12,845 nt of DNA, from contig CAKQDQ010000065.1 of NCBI GenBank assembly GCA_934229335.1, positions 1-12,845 of the forward strand, in the 5' to 3' direction. The first letter of the stretch is position 1. Each line of letters begins with the position of its first letter. The position numbers and the translations under genes are program-made. This DNA comes from an uncultured Prevotella sp. Its GTDB lineage: Bacteria > Bacteroidota > Bacteroidia > Bacteroidales > Bacteroidaceae. Positions 5,317 through 12,707 of the stretch are shown one piece after another. The notes beneath the pieces are model-generated. The model ran no database searches, had not been told where the DNA came from, and saw only the letters and a list, made by a program, of their open reading frames with translations.

Positions 5317-6954
5317 ATGAAGAAATTAACGGCTATCGCCCTTACTCTCCTTGCGATTTGTTCTTCCGTTCATGCGCAGGAAACAGTGAAGCAATCAGAC
5401 TCTTATCCATCGTCACGTCCACGTCTTGTTGTGGGCATCGTTATCGACCAGATGCGCTGGGACTATCTATACCGCTATCAGTTCCGTTACGGTGAAGGCG
5501 GATTTAAGCGACTTCTTAACGATGGGTACACCTGCGAGAACACCCGAATACCTTATGTTCCGTCAGTGACCGCCATTGGTCATACGTGCGTTTATACTGG
5601 TAGTGTGCCATCATTACACGGCATTGCTGGCAATAATTTCTATAAAGACGGACGTAAGGTGTACTGTACCGACGACAATAGCGTAAAGCCCGTAGGCACA
5701 TCAAGTGTCGCAGGATTGATGTCACCGTGCAATCTATGGACCACTACCATCGGTGATGAAATGAAAATAGCCACCAATGGTCGCTCAAAGGTGGTGGGGG
5801 TGGCACTAAAAGACCGTGCTTCCATTTTGCCAGCAGGTCATAATCCCAACGGAGCATATTGGTTTGACGACCAGACTGGTACCTTTATCACCAGCACATA
5901 CTATATGGAGGCACTGCCAGAGTGGGTAGTTCGCTTCAACGGCGAGAAGAGACCAGACCGTTATCTCGCCTCAAAATGGCAGACTCTCTATCCTGTAGGC
6001 ACATACAACGAGAGCCTTAGCGACGCTAACGAGTATGAAGATGGCATCAAACCCAGCGAGAAAGCACTCATGCCCCTTAACCTTCCCGCCCTGTTCAAAA
6101 AGTATGGCTACGGCATTATACGCAATACACCGTTCGGCAACACGCTGACTCTTGACATGGCACGTGCCGCTATAGAGGGAGAACACCTCGGCGAAGACAA
6201 CGATGTGGACCTGTTGGCAGTCAGTTGTTCAAGTACTGACTACATTGGTCATCAGGTAGGCACGCACGCTATGGAAACAGAAGACACCTATCTGCGCCTT
6301 GATAGTGATCTCGCTGCGTTCTTTGACTATCTTGACCGCAAGGTTGGCAAGGACAATTATTTACTCTTTCTCACTGCAGATCATGGCGCAATGAACAACG
6401 CACGCTACCTTCAAGACCGCCGAATACCTGCTGGCAGCTGGAGTAGCGACAAGGCATTAGAGAGCATTAACGGGGCTTTGACAAAGGAATTTCCCTCTGC
6501 AGGGAAGTTAGTAAAGGCGGTAATGAACTATCAGGTGTTCTTTGACGTAGCGAAGATAGACTCTCTTAACCTTGACTATGAACGTATAAAGCAAGTGGCA
6601 GTAAACACATTGCTGGCTGATAGCGACGTGCTTTACGCCTGCGATATGGCAAAGGCGGTAACAGAGAATATCCCTTCAGATGTGAAGACGAGAATAGTAA
6701 ACGGTTATTGCCGTACCCGTAGCGGTGATGTTCAAATAATATTAAAGCCTGGATATTACGCCCATGGCATGAAAGGTACTGACCATGGCGCGTGGAACCC
6801 GTATGATACGCACATCCCACTAATCTTCATGGGACGCGGAATACCCCACGGTAGCACTCGCAGACAGACCTACATGACAGACATTACGCCCACGGTAGCC
6901 GCACTACTGCATATACAGTCGCCTACCGGATGCGTGGGACAGCCCATCTTCTAA
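5317..6954 (+). CDS. pafA: PafA-type alkaline phosphatase, secreted
   Basis: Alkaline phosphatase superfamily protein (type I phosphodiesterase/NPP fold) closest to PafA, a Bacteroidota phosphate-monoesterase. The 545 residues start with a signal peptide (1-20, cleavage after VHA), so it acts in the periplasm or outside. Active-site candidates are metal ligands Asp44, Asp308, His312, Asp355, His356 and His490; the nucleophile Thr85 in PSVTAIGHT; Asn106 in GIAGN; and Lys165-x-Arg167 in LKDRASILPAGH. The Thr-to-Asn spacing of 21 and the K-x-R pair match PafA as I remember it (T79, N100, K162, R164) and favour monoesters over diesters. Length agrees with PafA (about 546). It leads a co-directional trio with the phosphodiesterase 61 bases downstream and the porin. 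A phosphodiesterase or sulfatase-like activity is the alternative. Confidence 0.88.
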   Translation: MKKLTAIALTLLAICSSVHAQETVKQSDSYPSSRPRLVVGIVIDQMRWDYLYRYQFRYGEGGFKRLLNDGYTCENTRIPYVPSVTAIGHTCVYTGSVPSLHGIAGNNFYKDGRKVYCTDDNSVKPVGTSSVAGLMSPCNLWTTTIGDEMKIATNGRSKVVGVALKDRASILPAGHNPNGAYWFDDQTGTFITSTYYMEALPEWVVRFNGEKRPDRYLASKWQTLYPVGTYNESLSDANEYEDGIKPSEKALMPLNLPALFKKYGYGIIRNTPFGNTLTLDMARAAIEGEHLGEDNDVDLLAVSCSSTDYIGHQVGTHAMETEDTYLRLDSDLAAFFDYLDRKVGKDNYLLFLTADHGAMNNARYLQDRRIPAGSWSSDKALESINGALTKEFPSAGKLVKAVMNYQVFFDVAKIDSLNLDYERIKQVAVNTLLADSDVLYACDMAKAVTENIPSDVKTRIVNGYCRTRSGDVQIILKPGYYAHGMKGTDHGAWNPYDTHIPLIFMGRGIPHGSTRRQTYMTDITPTVAALLHIQSPTGCVGQPIF

Positions 6955-7015
6955 CCCGCATCTTACCTCTGATTTCATAGAAAAGAAACTATCAAAAAGT
7001 ATATAAAGCACAGTT

Positions 7016-8659
7016 ATGTTAAGAAATTTAATCTCTGCCAGCATATTATGCGGCATGACAATCGGCTGCTTCACGTCGTGCAGCGACGAGCAACAGTTTG
7101 TCAACGACAACACAAACGCTAAACGAATAGAAGTGGAGCACATCTCTGACGAAATGGCTAAGGTGCGCGATTACGTCCCTCTGTACGCAGTAGTGGCGCA
7201 CCGCGGTTCCACGTTCTGGACTCCTGAGGAGACGGAAGCGGCGTGGCGATGGGCACGAGAGATGGGTGCCGACTACTTAGAGTCTGATATGCAAGCGACG
7301 AAAGACGGCATTGTGCTTGCCAATCACGACGAGAACCTAAAGCGCACCACAAACATTGCTAACGTATATTCAGAGTATGTACCTTTATCTCGCAAAGACT
7401 TCTACCGAAGTTTCCGTAACGCTGACGGCTCACAGCACTTCTCTGAAGCTGACATCGAGGCACAGTATCAGCGCGATGTCAATGACTTCCGCCCCTATTA
7501 CACCATGTCTTATTACTATCACGAACTGCTTGCACTCGACGCTGGCAGTTGGTTCAACACCTCAAGCCCCGACCAAGCACGCTCATCATATTCACAACAG
7601 AGCGGCACACACCTCTATGTGTCGGCTTTGCAAGACCAGATAGCATACGCAGAGGGTAAGATGCTACGCCGTGACGCACGTGGCGAGCGTGTGCTCAGCT
7701 ATCGTATCAAGGACAAATACAAAGACATGACATTGGAACAGATATACAACTCTGAGAAAGTCACTACAAAGTGTGACGATCCAAGTATCTCGTTCGCCTA
7801 CGCAGCCAAATACATGGACTTTGTAGAATATGACTTCTCTAACGCTTATGTAGACGACCCGCAGGACACGGGGAACCGTCCCGGAGTGTACATAGAGTTC
7901 AAAGAGTCATGGCTTAACCCTAAAGACATGGAGGTACGTGTATATAACGTACTCGCAGACTGTGGTTGGAACATCGTAACGAAGCCCGAACAGGAAAAGC
8001 CTTTCTACGTGAACGGAAAAGTGAATGTGGGTAATACCAACGGAAAGGTTATCCTACAGACCTTCTCCTTTGACGCTTTAACACGCGCATACAGCGTCTT
8101 CAACGGGAAAATACCTATGTGTTTCCTCTTGTGGACGGGTGACTATGCTACTGACCTTAAATACAACACGCCGACAGGATATGCCGACTTCATAAAGTAT
8201 GGCATCGAACACGGTGCTCATATCATGGGTCCTGCCATATCAGGAGCTCCAAATAACTATCCAGAGATGAACAACCCGTGGCAGGCTTACATGATACGCC
8301 GTTCTGGAATGATTAACCATCCTTATTCGTTTGACTCATACGCGCAGATGGCTAAGTACATGGGCTACTACAATGACTATTACAACGCTGGCAACACTAC
8401 TCAGTTTGACGACTTATTGCTTACTACTGTGCCCGCCACTGAGTACACCAACTTCCGAGGTCTGAAGTCAATGCCTGTCTATATGGACGGCTTCTTCACC
8501 AACCGCTCGGAGATGTCGCTGCGCTTTATGATAGAGAACGGTTTTCGTTGTAACGCTAACCTGCCTAACCCTTTCCACAAAGGCGAGACGTATGACAACT
8601 CGCAGGCACCGCACGATGTACCTGACGCCGAAGCAACACTAATGAGGTTAGGATACTAA
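7016..8659 (+). CDS. Glycerophosphodiester phosphodiesterase family lipoprotein
   Basis: Predicted to hydrolyse glycerophosphodiesters (deacylated phospholipid head groups) to glycerol-3-phosphate and an alcohol. The N-terminus is a lipoprotein signal with lipobox FTSC (Cys22), so it is probably membrane-anchored outside the cytoplasm. GDPD hallmarks are AHRGS with His62 and Arg63, PEET with Glu71/Glu72, GADYLESDMQATKDG with Glu89 and Asp91, NHD with His104, and YIEFKE with Glu294 and Lys296. At 547 residues it is about twice the usual catalytic domain. The extra length lies between ALDAGSWFN (173-181) and YIEFKE (292-297), about 110 residues where I would expect about 40, and in a long C-terminal part with no domain I recognise. 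It sits 61 bases after the phosphatase and 55 before the porin, consistent with one operon. Confidence 0.87.
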   Translation: MLRNLISASILCGMTIGCFTSCSDEQQFVNDNTNAKRIEVEHISDEMAKVRDYVPLYAVVAHRGSTFWTPEETEAAWRWAREMGADYLESDMQATKDGIVLANHDENLKRTTNIANVYSEYVPLSRKDFYRSFRNADGSQHFSEADIEAQYQRDVNDFRPYYTMSYYYHELLALDAGSWFNTSSPDQARSSYSQQSGTHLYVSALQDQIAYAEGKMLRRDARGERVLSYRIKDKYKDMTLEQIYNSEKVTTKCDDPSISFAYAAKYMDFVEYDFSNAYVDDPQDTGNRPGVYIEFKESWLNPKDMEVRVYNVLADCGWNIVTKPEQEKPFYVNGKVNVGNTNGKVILQTFSFDALTRAYSVFNGKIPMCFLLWTGDYATDLKYNTPTGYADFIKYGIEHGAHIMGPAISGAPNNYPEMNNPWQAYMIRRSGMINHPYSFDSYAQMAKYMGYYNDYYNAGNTTQFDDLLLTTVPATEYTNFRGLKSMPVYMDGFFTNRSEMSLRFMIENGFRCNANLPNPFHKGETYDNSQAPHDVPDAEATLMRLGY

Positions 8660-8714
8660 ACACCCACACTCATATACTTACTCCTTACTTATAAACAAAG
8701 GAAAACAAGAAAAA

Positions 8715-10061
8715 ATGATGACAAAAAGATTCATAACCCTTCCCATTGCCATGTTAGTTGCCCTGTCAATCGTAGCTCAAGACTTTGATACGGCACCCTC
8801 ACTCGAACTCCATAACAAGGAAAAGGAAGTAGACTTCACTATTGGCGCACGCATGATGGCAGACGCCGCGTGGTATAACTCAGACTTCACCCCATTGCAA
8901 TCTGGTGCATCTCTCACCGATGCACGCATCAGAACGTCCATGACTTACCGAAATTGGTACTTCTATGCCGACTTCGGCTTCGGCGGAGGAAAGTTTGATC
9001 AGAAAAACATCTTCCTGCAATACAATAAGGAAGACAATAAAGGCGGCAAACATTACGTTAGGGCTGGTTACTATACTGACCCTGCTGGCTCTATGGCTCG
9101 ACTGACATCACTCGGCAGTTACCACTTCATCTCAAGGGCTGGAGCCGCTAACGCCCTTGGCGAAGGGCGCGAACTCGGTGTTACTTACAATTACACCAAC
9201 GATCGTTTTACTGCCAATCAGGGGGTATTCTCTGAGAATCAGTATAACAAAATAGATGCAGGCTACAACGGACTGACACTGAGCGGAAGGTGGATTGTGC
9301 GCCCAATAAAGGATGAGAACCAAACGTTGCACGTAGGTGTTAACGCTCGTTTCGCGCATATCGGTGGCGGTGAGGAGTACAATAACACTCTGCGCAAGAG
9401 CCTAACCCTCGGTCAGACGCTTGAGACATACGTTGATGATGACAAGGAGTTCTCTTCTTGTACACTCGACTGGGTTAACAATACGTTTGACCTCGGTGCG
9501 GAATTGCTCTACCATAACCGCCGTATGTTTGTGCGAGGTGAGTATTTCTACAAGAGTGTAACAAAGAAACGTGACTCGCAGACTCTCTTTGATGCGTCTA
9601 ATAACAACATAGACACATGGGGAACACTCGATGCTTGGAATACTGCTAATCCTCTTCGCACTAACCATTTCCATGCAGGATATGTAGAGGCTGGTCTGCT
9701 TCTTATTGGTGACAGATACAAATACAACACCGAGGACGCCGTGCTCGGAGGTTTAGGACCACGCTCTTTGGAGATTGTAGCACGTTACAACTACACTGGG
9801 TTGAACGATATCAATAAGGGAGAATACTTCTCCGCAGGACGTAATCAGTACTATCCAGATGGGTATATGTCTGATTATCCATACAACTCAAGCAGCGTTG
9901 GCGGTGGAAACGTCAACTCCTTCACTGTAGGAGCCAATTATGCGTTTAATGACCACGCACAGATAATGCTCGACTATACCTTGCACAGGATTAACAAGGA
10001 TGCCCTGCCGTATGACAAGACGGTACATTCCGTACAGACACGCGTCATGTTTACGTTTTAA
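8715..10061 (+). CDS. Phosphate-selective porin O/P family outer-membrane protein
   Basis: Predicted outer-membrane beta-barrel of the porin O/P (OprP/OprO-like) family. The 448 residues start with a signal peptide (about 1-21, SIVA-QDF). The rest is alternating aromatic/polar strands with Gly/Asn-rich turns, for example RNWYFYADFGFGGGKFDQKN and ARFAHIGGGEE, and the protein ends in VMFTF with the terminal Phe typical of barrel proteins recognised by the BAM machinery. In this position it plausibly admits phosphate or small phosphate esters for the enzymes encoded upstream. Porin O/P proteins in Bacteroidota do not all select phosphate, so the substrate is inferred from context. It starts 55 bases after the phosphodiesterase gene; the ATG at 8715 is directly followed by another ATG. 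A terminator follows within 40 bases of the stop. Confidence 0.85.
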   Translation: MMTKRFITLPIAMLVALSIVAQDFDTAPSLELHNKEKEVDFTIGARMMADAAWYNSDFTPLQSGASLTDARIRTSMTYRNWYFYADFGFGGGKFDQKNIFLQYNKEDNKGGKHYVRAGYYTDPAGSMARLTSLGSYHFISRAGAANALGEGRELGVTYNYTNDRFTANQGVFSENQYNKIDAGYNGLTLSGRWIVRPIKDENQTLHVGVNARFAHIGGGEEYNNTLRKSLTLGQTLETYVDDDKEFSSCTLDWVNNTFDLGAELLYHNRRMFVRGEYFYKSVTKKRDSQTLFDASNNNIDTWGTLDAWNTANPLRTNHFHAGYVEAGLLLIGDRYKYNTEDAVLGGLGPRSLEIVARYNYTGLNDINKGEYFSAGRNQYYPDGYMSDYPYNSSSVGGGNVNSFTVGANYAFNDHAQIMLDYTLHRINKDALPYDKTVHSVQTRVMFTF

Positions 10062-10097
10062 AAAATAAGAAGATTTCAGACATAGAATATAATTTTG

Positions 10098-10132
10098 GCG
10101 GTCATCAACAGCGATGTAGGTGACCGCTTTTC
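10098..10132 (+). terminator. Intrinsic terminator after the porin gene
   Basis: GCGGTCA (10098-10104) pairs with TGACCGC (10121-10127), followed by TTTT. It lies 36 bases after the porin stop and separates the phosphate cluster from the convergent regulator pair. The opposite strand has no clean T-run, so it probably works only rightward. Confidence 0.75.
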
Positions 10133-10160
10133 CCTATATTCGTTTGTGTATGTCATGACT

Positions 10161-10883
10161 TTACCTTCCTAAGAACTTCGCGTTCACGTACTCCGTGAGG
10201 CGTTCTCGGTAACTGTCGCCAATGGAAATGCTCGCTCCAGTGTCGAGAATCACGCGACTTTTGTTAATCTCCAAGATGTGGCGCAGGTTGATAATGTACG
10301 ACTTATGAACACGCATGAAGGCGTGCCCCAGTAGCCTTTCCTCCATCTTCTTCATGCTAAGGAGCGTTATCAGCGGCTTCTCCTGCCCGTCGAGGTATAT
10401 GCGTAGGTATTCCGCCATGCCCTCAATGTAGACGATGTTGGTCACTATGACACGCACCACCTTATACTCCGTCTTCAGAAACAAGGCGTCATCCTCGTCC
10501 ACAGGCGACGCGGTAGCAGCGTGCAGCAGTTCGTAACGCTCCTTAACACGTTCTGCCGCTCGCATGATGTCTGCCATACCGAACGGCTTTAGCAGGTAGT
10601 CCACGGCGTTAACCTTATATCCTTCCACGGCATACTCCTGGTATGCTGTGGTAAAGACAACGAGAGGCGGGTGCTGAAGCGACTTCACAAACTCCATACC
10701 GTTGAGGTCTGGCATATTGATGTCGATGAAAATAGCGTCTATCTCCTTCTCTTCCAAAATGCGCATAGCGTCCATCGCGCTCTGACAACAGCCCATAACG
10801 TCGAGGAAGGGCACCTTCTTTAGGTAACTCTCCAGTTGGCGTAACGCCAGTGGCTCGTCGTCAATGGCAAGACATCTTATCAT
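10161..10883 (-). CDS. LytTR-family response regulator
   Basis: A 240-residue DNA-binding response regulator. The receiver domain (1-120) has the acidic pair Asp8/Asp9, phospho-acceptor Asp54 in IFIDINMPDLNG, Thr78/Thr79 and Lys99 in YLLKPF. A LytTR domain fills about 133-238, with VYIEGMAEYLRIY and MRVHKSYIINLRHI. Phosphorylation by the neighbouring kinase should alter binding to target promoters; no LytTR site was recognised in this window. The start overlaps the end of the kinase gene by 23 bases, so the two are translationally coupled. Its targets are unknown, and convergence with the porin gene does not show that it controls the phosphate cluster. Confidence 0.93.
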   Translation of the reverse strand: MIRCLAIDDEPLALRQLESYLKKVPFLDVMGCCQSAMDAMRILEEKEIDAIFIDINMPDLNGMEFVKSLQHPPLVVFTTAYQEYAVEGYKVNAVDYLLKPFGMADIMRAAERVKERYELLHAATASPVDEDDALFLKTEYKVVRVIVTNIVYIEGMAEYLRIYLDGQEKPLITLLSMKKMEERLLGHAFMRVHKSYIINLRHILEINKSRVILDTGASISIGDSYRERLTEYVNAKFLGR

Positions 10884-12042
10884 AATTAAAGTCCTTAATT
10901 GTTAATGGTAAACACAGTTTTACGTCGTATACTTCGTTAGCGGTACTGATATTTAGCGAGTAATGCTTTCCGTATATCAGTTTAAGTCGCTTGAAAGCGT
11001 TTTTCAGTCCTACGCCCCCATGCTTTGATTCCTTCTGTGGCTGTATGCTGTTGCGGCATGTTAACGTAATGTATTCATTGTCCGTAGTCAGCGAAACATC
11101 TATAAACGACTCCCTTTCGTAGCTAATACCGTGCTTAAAAGCGTTCTCCACGAAGGTAATGAACAGCAGTGGCGGAATGTTACCCTCAGGTATTTCCTCT
11201 GGAATATCAAAGCTAATGCGCACCCGTTCGGTGTAGCGTATGCTCATAAGGTCCATATAATTCTTCATGAAAGCGACTTCCTTTCGTAGTGGTGCCATCG
11301 GCTTATTGCCCTCATAGAGCACATATCGCATCAGTTTCGACAGCACCTCTATGGTATATTTAGCCTCTTCGGGGTCTATATCCACAAGGGCGTGAATGTT
11401 ATTGAGTGTATTCATGAAGAAGTGTGGGTTGATTTGATATTTCAAATACTCCAACTGCTGCCTCAGATTCTGTCTCTCCAGTTCACGCATCCGCTTGCGA
11501 TAGTCCTGCGACTTAAAGTAATACTTAGTGCCAACGTTAAGTCCAAGTAGCAGCAACATTATCACCGTAGCCACCGTGTCCTGCCCTCCGAACGCCTTAG
11601 GCGGCTCCTTCTTCCTGCTTTTCTTGTGAATATCGCGAGGTGGGGGAGGCTTAATGCCTAATTCGTCAGGCGGTGTCTGGCTTCTCTCCACAGGCTTCTG
11701 CATAGGCGTTTCCATCCTTGGCAGATGGTCATCGTCATGCCTTGGGTGTGGTCTTAGGTAGCAGTGGTACACCTCAAAGACGGCTATTAGCGCAACAACA
11801 GCGCCGGCGTAAAGGCGTCGTCGGTCGCTATATACCAACAATGGGGCGAGAAACAGGTTATGAAACATGAACACTATGAAGAACATAGAGAGCAGCTTCC
11901 ATGAACTATACAGCCCCTCCCAGTCGAGCGCGGTAGCGTTTGACGTTACTTTCTCTATATACATAGACAGTACAGGTGCCGCGAACAGTATAGCCCACAG
12001 CACCATATAGAGTATAAATTCGCTTTTCTTTTGTCCTTTCAT
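10861..12042 (-). CDS. LytS-like sensor histidine kinase (His_kinase family)
   Basis: A 393-residue membrane sensor kinase paired with the overlapping response regulator. Four membrane segments are predicted (about 9-28, 50-71, 77-94, 156-173), then a coiled linker (178-202), the phospho-acceptor motif YQINPHFFMNTLNNIHALV with His207, the N box FVENAFKHG (298-306) and the G box GGVGLKNAFKRL (342-353). Charge distribution puts residues 95-154 outside the cytoplasm. This loop is rich in Pro, His, Asp and Lys (for example HCYLRPHPRHDDDH at 93-106) and may sense a metal, pH or envelope signal; this is inferred. No periplasmic sensor domain of known type is present. The ATG at 12042 gives an N-terminus MKGQKKSEF followed directly by the first membrane segment. 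Confidence 0.93.
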   Translation of the reverse strand: MKGQKKSEFILYMVLWAILFAAPVLSMYIEKVTSNATALDWEGLYSSWKLLSMFFIVFMFHNLFLAPLLVYSDRRRLYAGAVVALIAVFEVYHCYLRPHPRHDDDHLPRMETPMQKPVERSQTPPDELGIKPPPPRDIHKKSRKKEPPKAFGGQDTVATVIMLLLLGLNVGTKYYFKSQDYRKRMRELERQNLRQQLEYLKYQINPHFFMNTLNNIHALVDIDPEEAKYTIEVLSKLMRYVLYEGNKPMAPLRKEVAFMKNYMDLMSIRYTERVRISFDIPEEIPEGNIPPLLFITFVENAFKHGISYERESFIDVSLTTDNEYITLTCRNSIQPQKESKHGGVGLKNAFKRLKLIYGKHYSLNISTANEVYDVKLCLPLTIKDFNYDKMSCH

Positions 12043-12110
12043 CAGTAATATAACGAGGTAACACCCGTGTTTGTTGTGTTTAAAGTCATCTTTTCTGCCT
12101 TATGCCTGTA

Positions 12111-12188
12111 ATGCTGTAAGCCATTGTCACCGCCCGAATCGAAAATACTTCTGCAAAAGGATGGCGGACGACAATGGCGTTACTGCAT
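12111..12188. repeat. Long intergenic hairpin upstream of the kinase gene
   Basis: ATGC-x-GTAA-GCCATTGTC (12111-12128) and CCGCC (12130-12134) pair with GGCGG (12163-12167), GACAATGGC (12170-12178) and TTAC-x-GCAT (12180-12188): about 22 base pairs with small bulges and a 28-base loop. Neither side has a T-run, so it is not a standard terminator. It begins 69 bases upstream of the kinase start and would lie in its leader if the gene is read from the promoter at 12465-12496. Confidence 0.7.
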
Positions 12189-12239
12189 ACAAGTAGGATT
12201 GAAAATGAAGAGATTTTTATTAACTATTTTACCTATATA

Positions 12240-12432
12240 GTGACGGTAAAAAAATAACTTGGTACAATTTAGCGATAAAAATAATATCCAGTATAAGTTA
12301 CCTTGTCATATCTTTTTGGATATTTTGGAGCCATTCATCAGTCACAATGCTCGCATTGCTCCTTCTTCATGTCTCCAAACTATCTCAAAAATCTATGACA
12401 TAAATTATACCAAGTTATTTTTTCACCGTCAC
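12240..12432. mobile_element. MITE-like foldback element, copy 2
   Basis: A 193-bp element with 32-bp terminal inverted repeats matching at 30 of 32 positions (12240-12271, 12401-12432) and flanked by ATA on both sides (12237-12239, 12433-12435). An inner stem pairs 12304-12330 with 12373-12400, and an apical hairpin lies at 12345-12358. It is in the opposite orientation to copy 1 and lacks that copy's 46-base insertion, so this is probably the more intact form. The open frame at 12259-12516 runs through it and is not a gene. Confidence 0.9.
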
Positions 12433-12464
12433 ATAAAAATGAAAAAACTATTTCTTTTTATTTG

Positions 12465-12496
12465 CAAAGCTAAGCAAAAAGGCTCGAACGCGCAAA
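12465..12496 (-). promoter_or_regulatory. Predicted leftward promoter, possibly for the kinase-regulator pair
   Basis: On the minus strand, TTTG (12496-12493), a 20-base spacer and TAGCTTTG (12472-12465) match the Bacteroidota consensus. A transcript starting near 12458 would cross MITE copy 2 and the hairpin at 12111-12188 before the kinase start at 12042, a leader of about 415 bases. No better candidate was seen closer to the gene. Confidence 0.5.
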
Positions 12497-12620
12497 AACT
12501 TTCAACTAACAGCTAATATTTTTCAACAATCCCCGGTCGGTGTTATGGTTGTGGAAGGTGAGTTAAGTGTCACTTATCGCAAAGGCAACGAAAGCCACTG
12601 AACGGGGCAAAAACTTTCAA
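12492..12620. repeat. Short direct repeats GCAAAAACTTTCAA
   Basis: The same 14 bases occur at 12492-12505 and 12607-12620, about 115 bases apart. The first copy overlaps the TTTG of the leftward promoter, so the pair might be a regulator site. The rest of 12433-12656 is AT-rich and shows no gene. Confidence 0.6.
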
Positions 12621-12656
12621 TCACCAGACTTTTTTTCAGTACAAACCACATTATGA

Positions 12657-12688
12657 TTTGGCAGACTCAGATATATTCATTACTTTTG
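12657..12688 (+). promoter_or_regulatory. Predicted rightward promoter near the window end
   Basis: TTTG (12657-12660), a 20-base spacer and TACTTTTG (12681-12688) fit the Bacteroidota consensus. It points out of the window; the gene it serves is not visible. MITE copy 3 begins about 20 bases downstream and would form the transcript's 5' leader. Confidence 0.55.
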
Positions 12689-12707
12689 TAGGGAAAATAA
12701 TAAAGAT

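Noticed and set aside
10161..12042. The two-component pair as the regulator of the adjacent phosphate cluster
   Set aside because: The genes are convergent, the family is LytS/LytTR rather than PhoR/PhoB, and no LytTR-type binding site was recognised upstream of the phosphatase.
12111..12188. Hairpin upstream of the kinase as a terminator for a leftward or rightward transcript
   Set aside because: No run of T on either side of the stem.
12259..12516. 85-residue open frame on the plus strand
   Set aside because: It runs through MITE copy 2 and AT-rich DNA, has no recognisable domain, and carries the leftward promoter within it.
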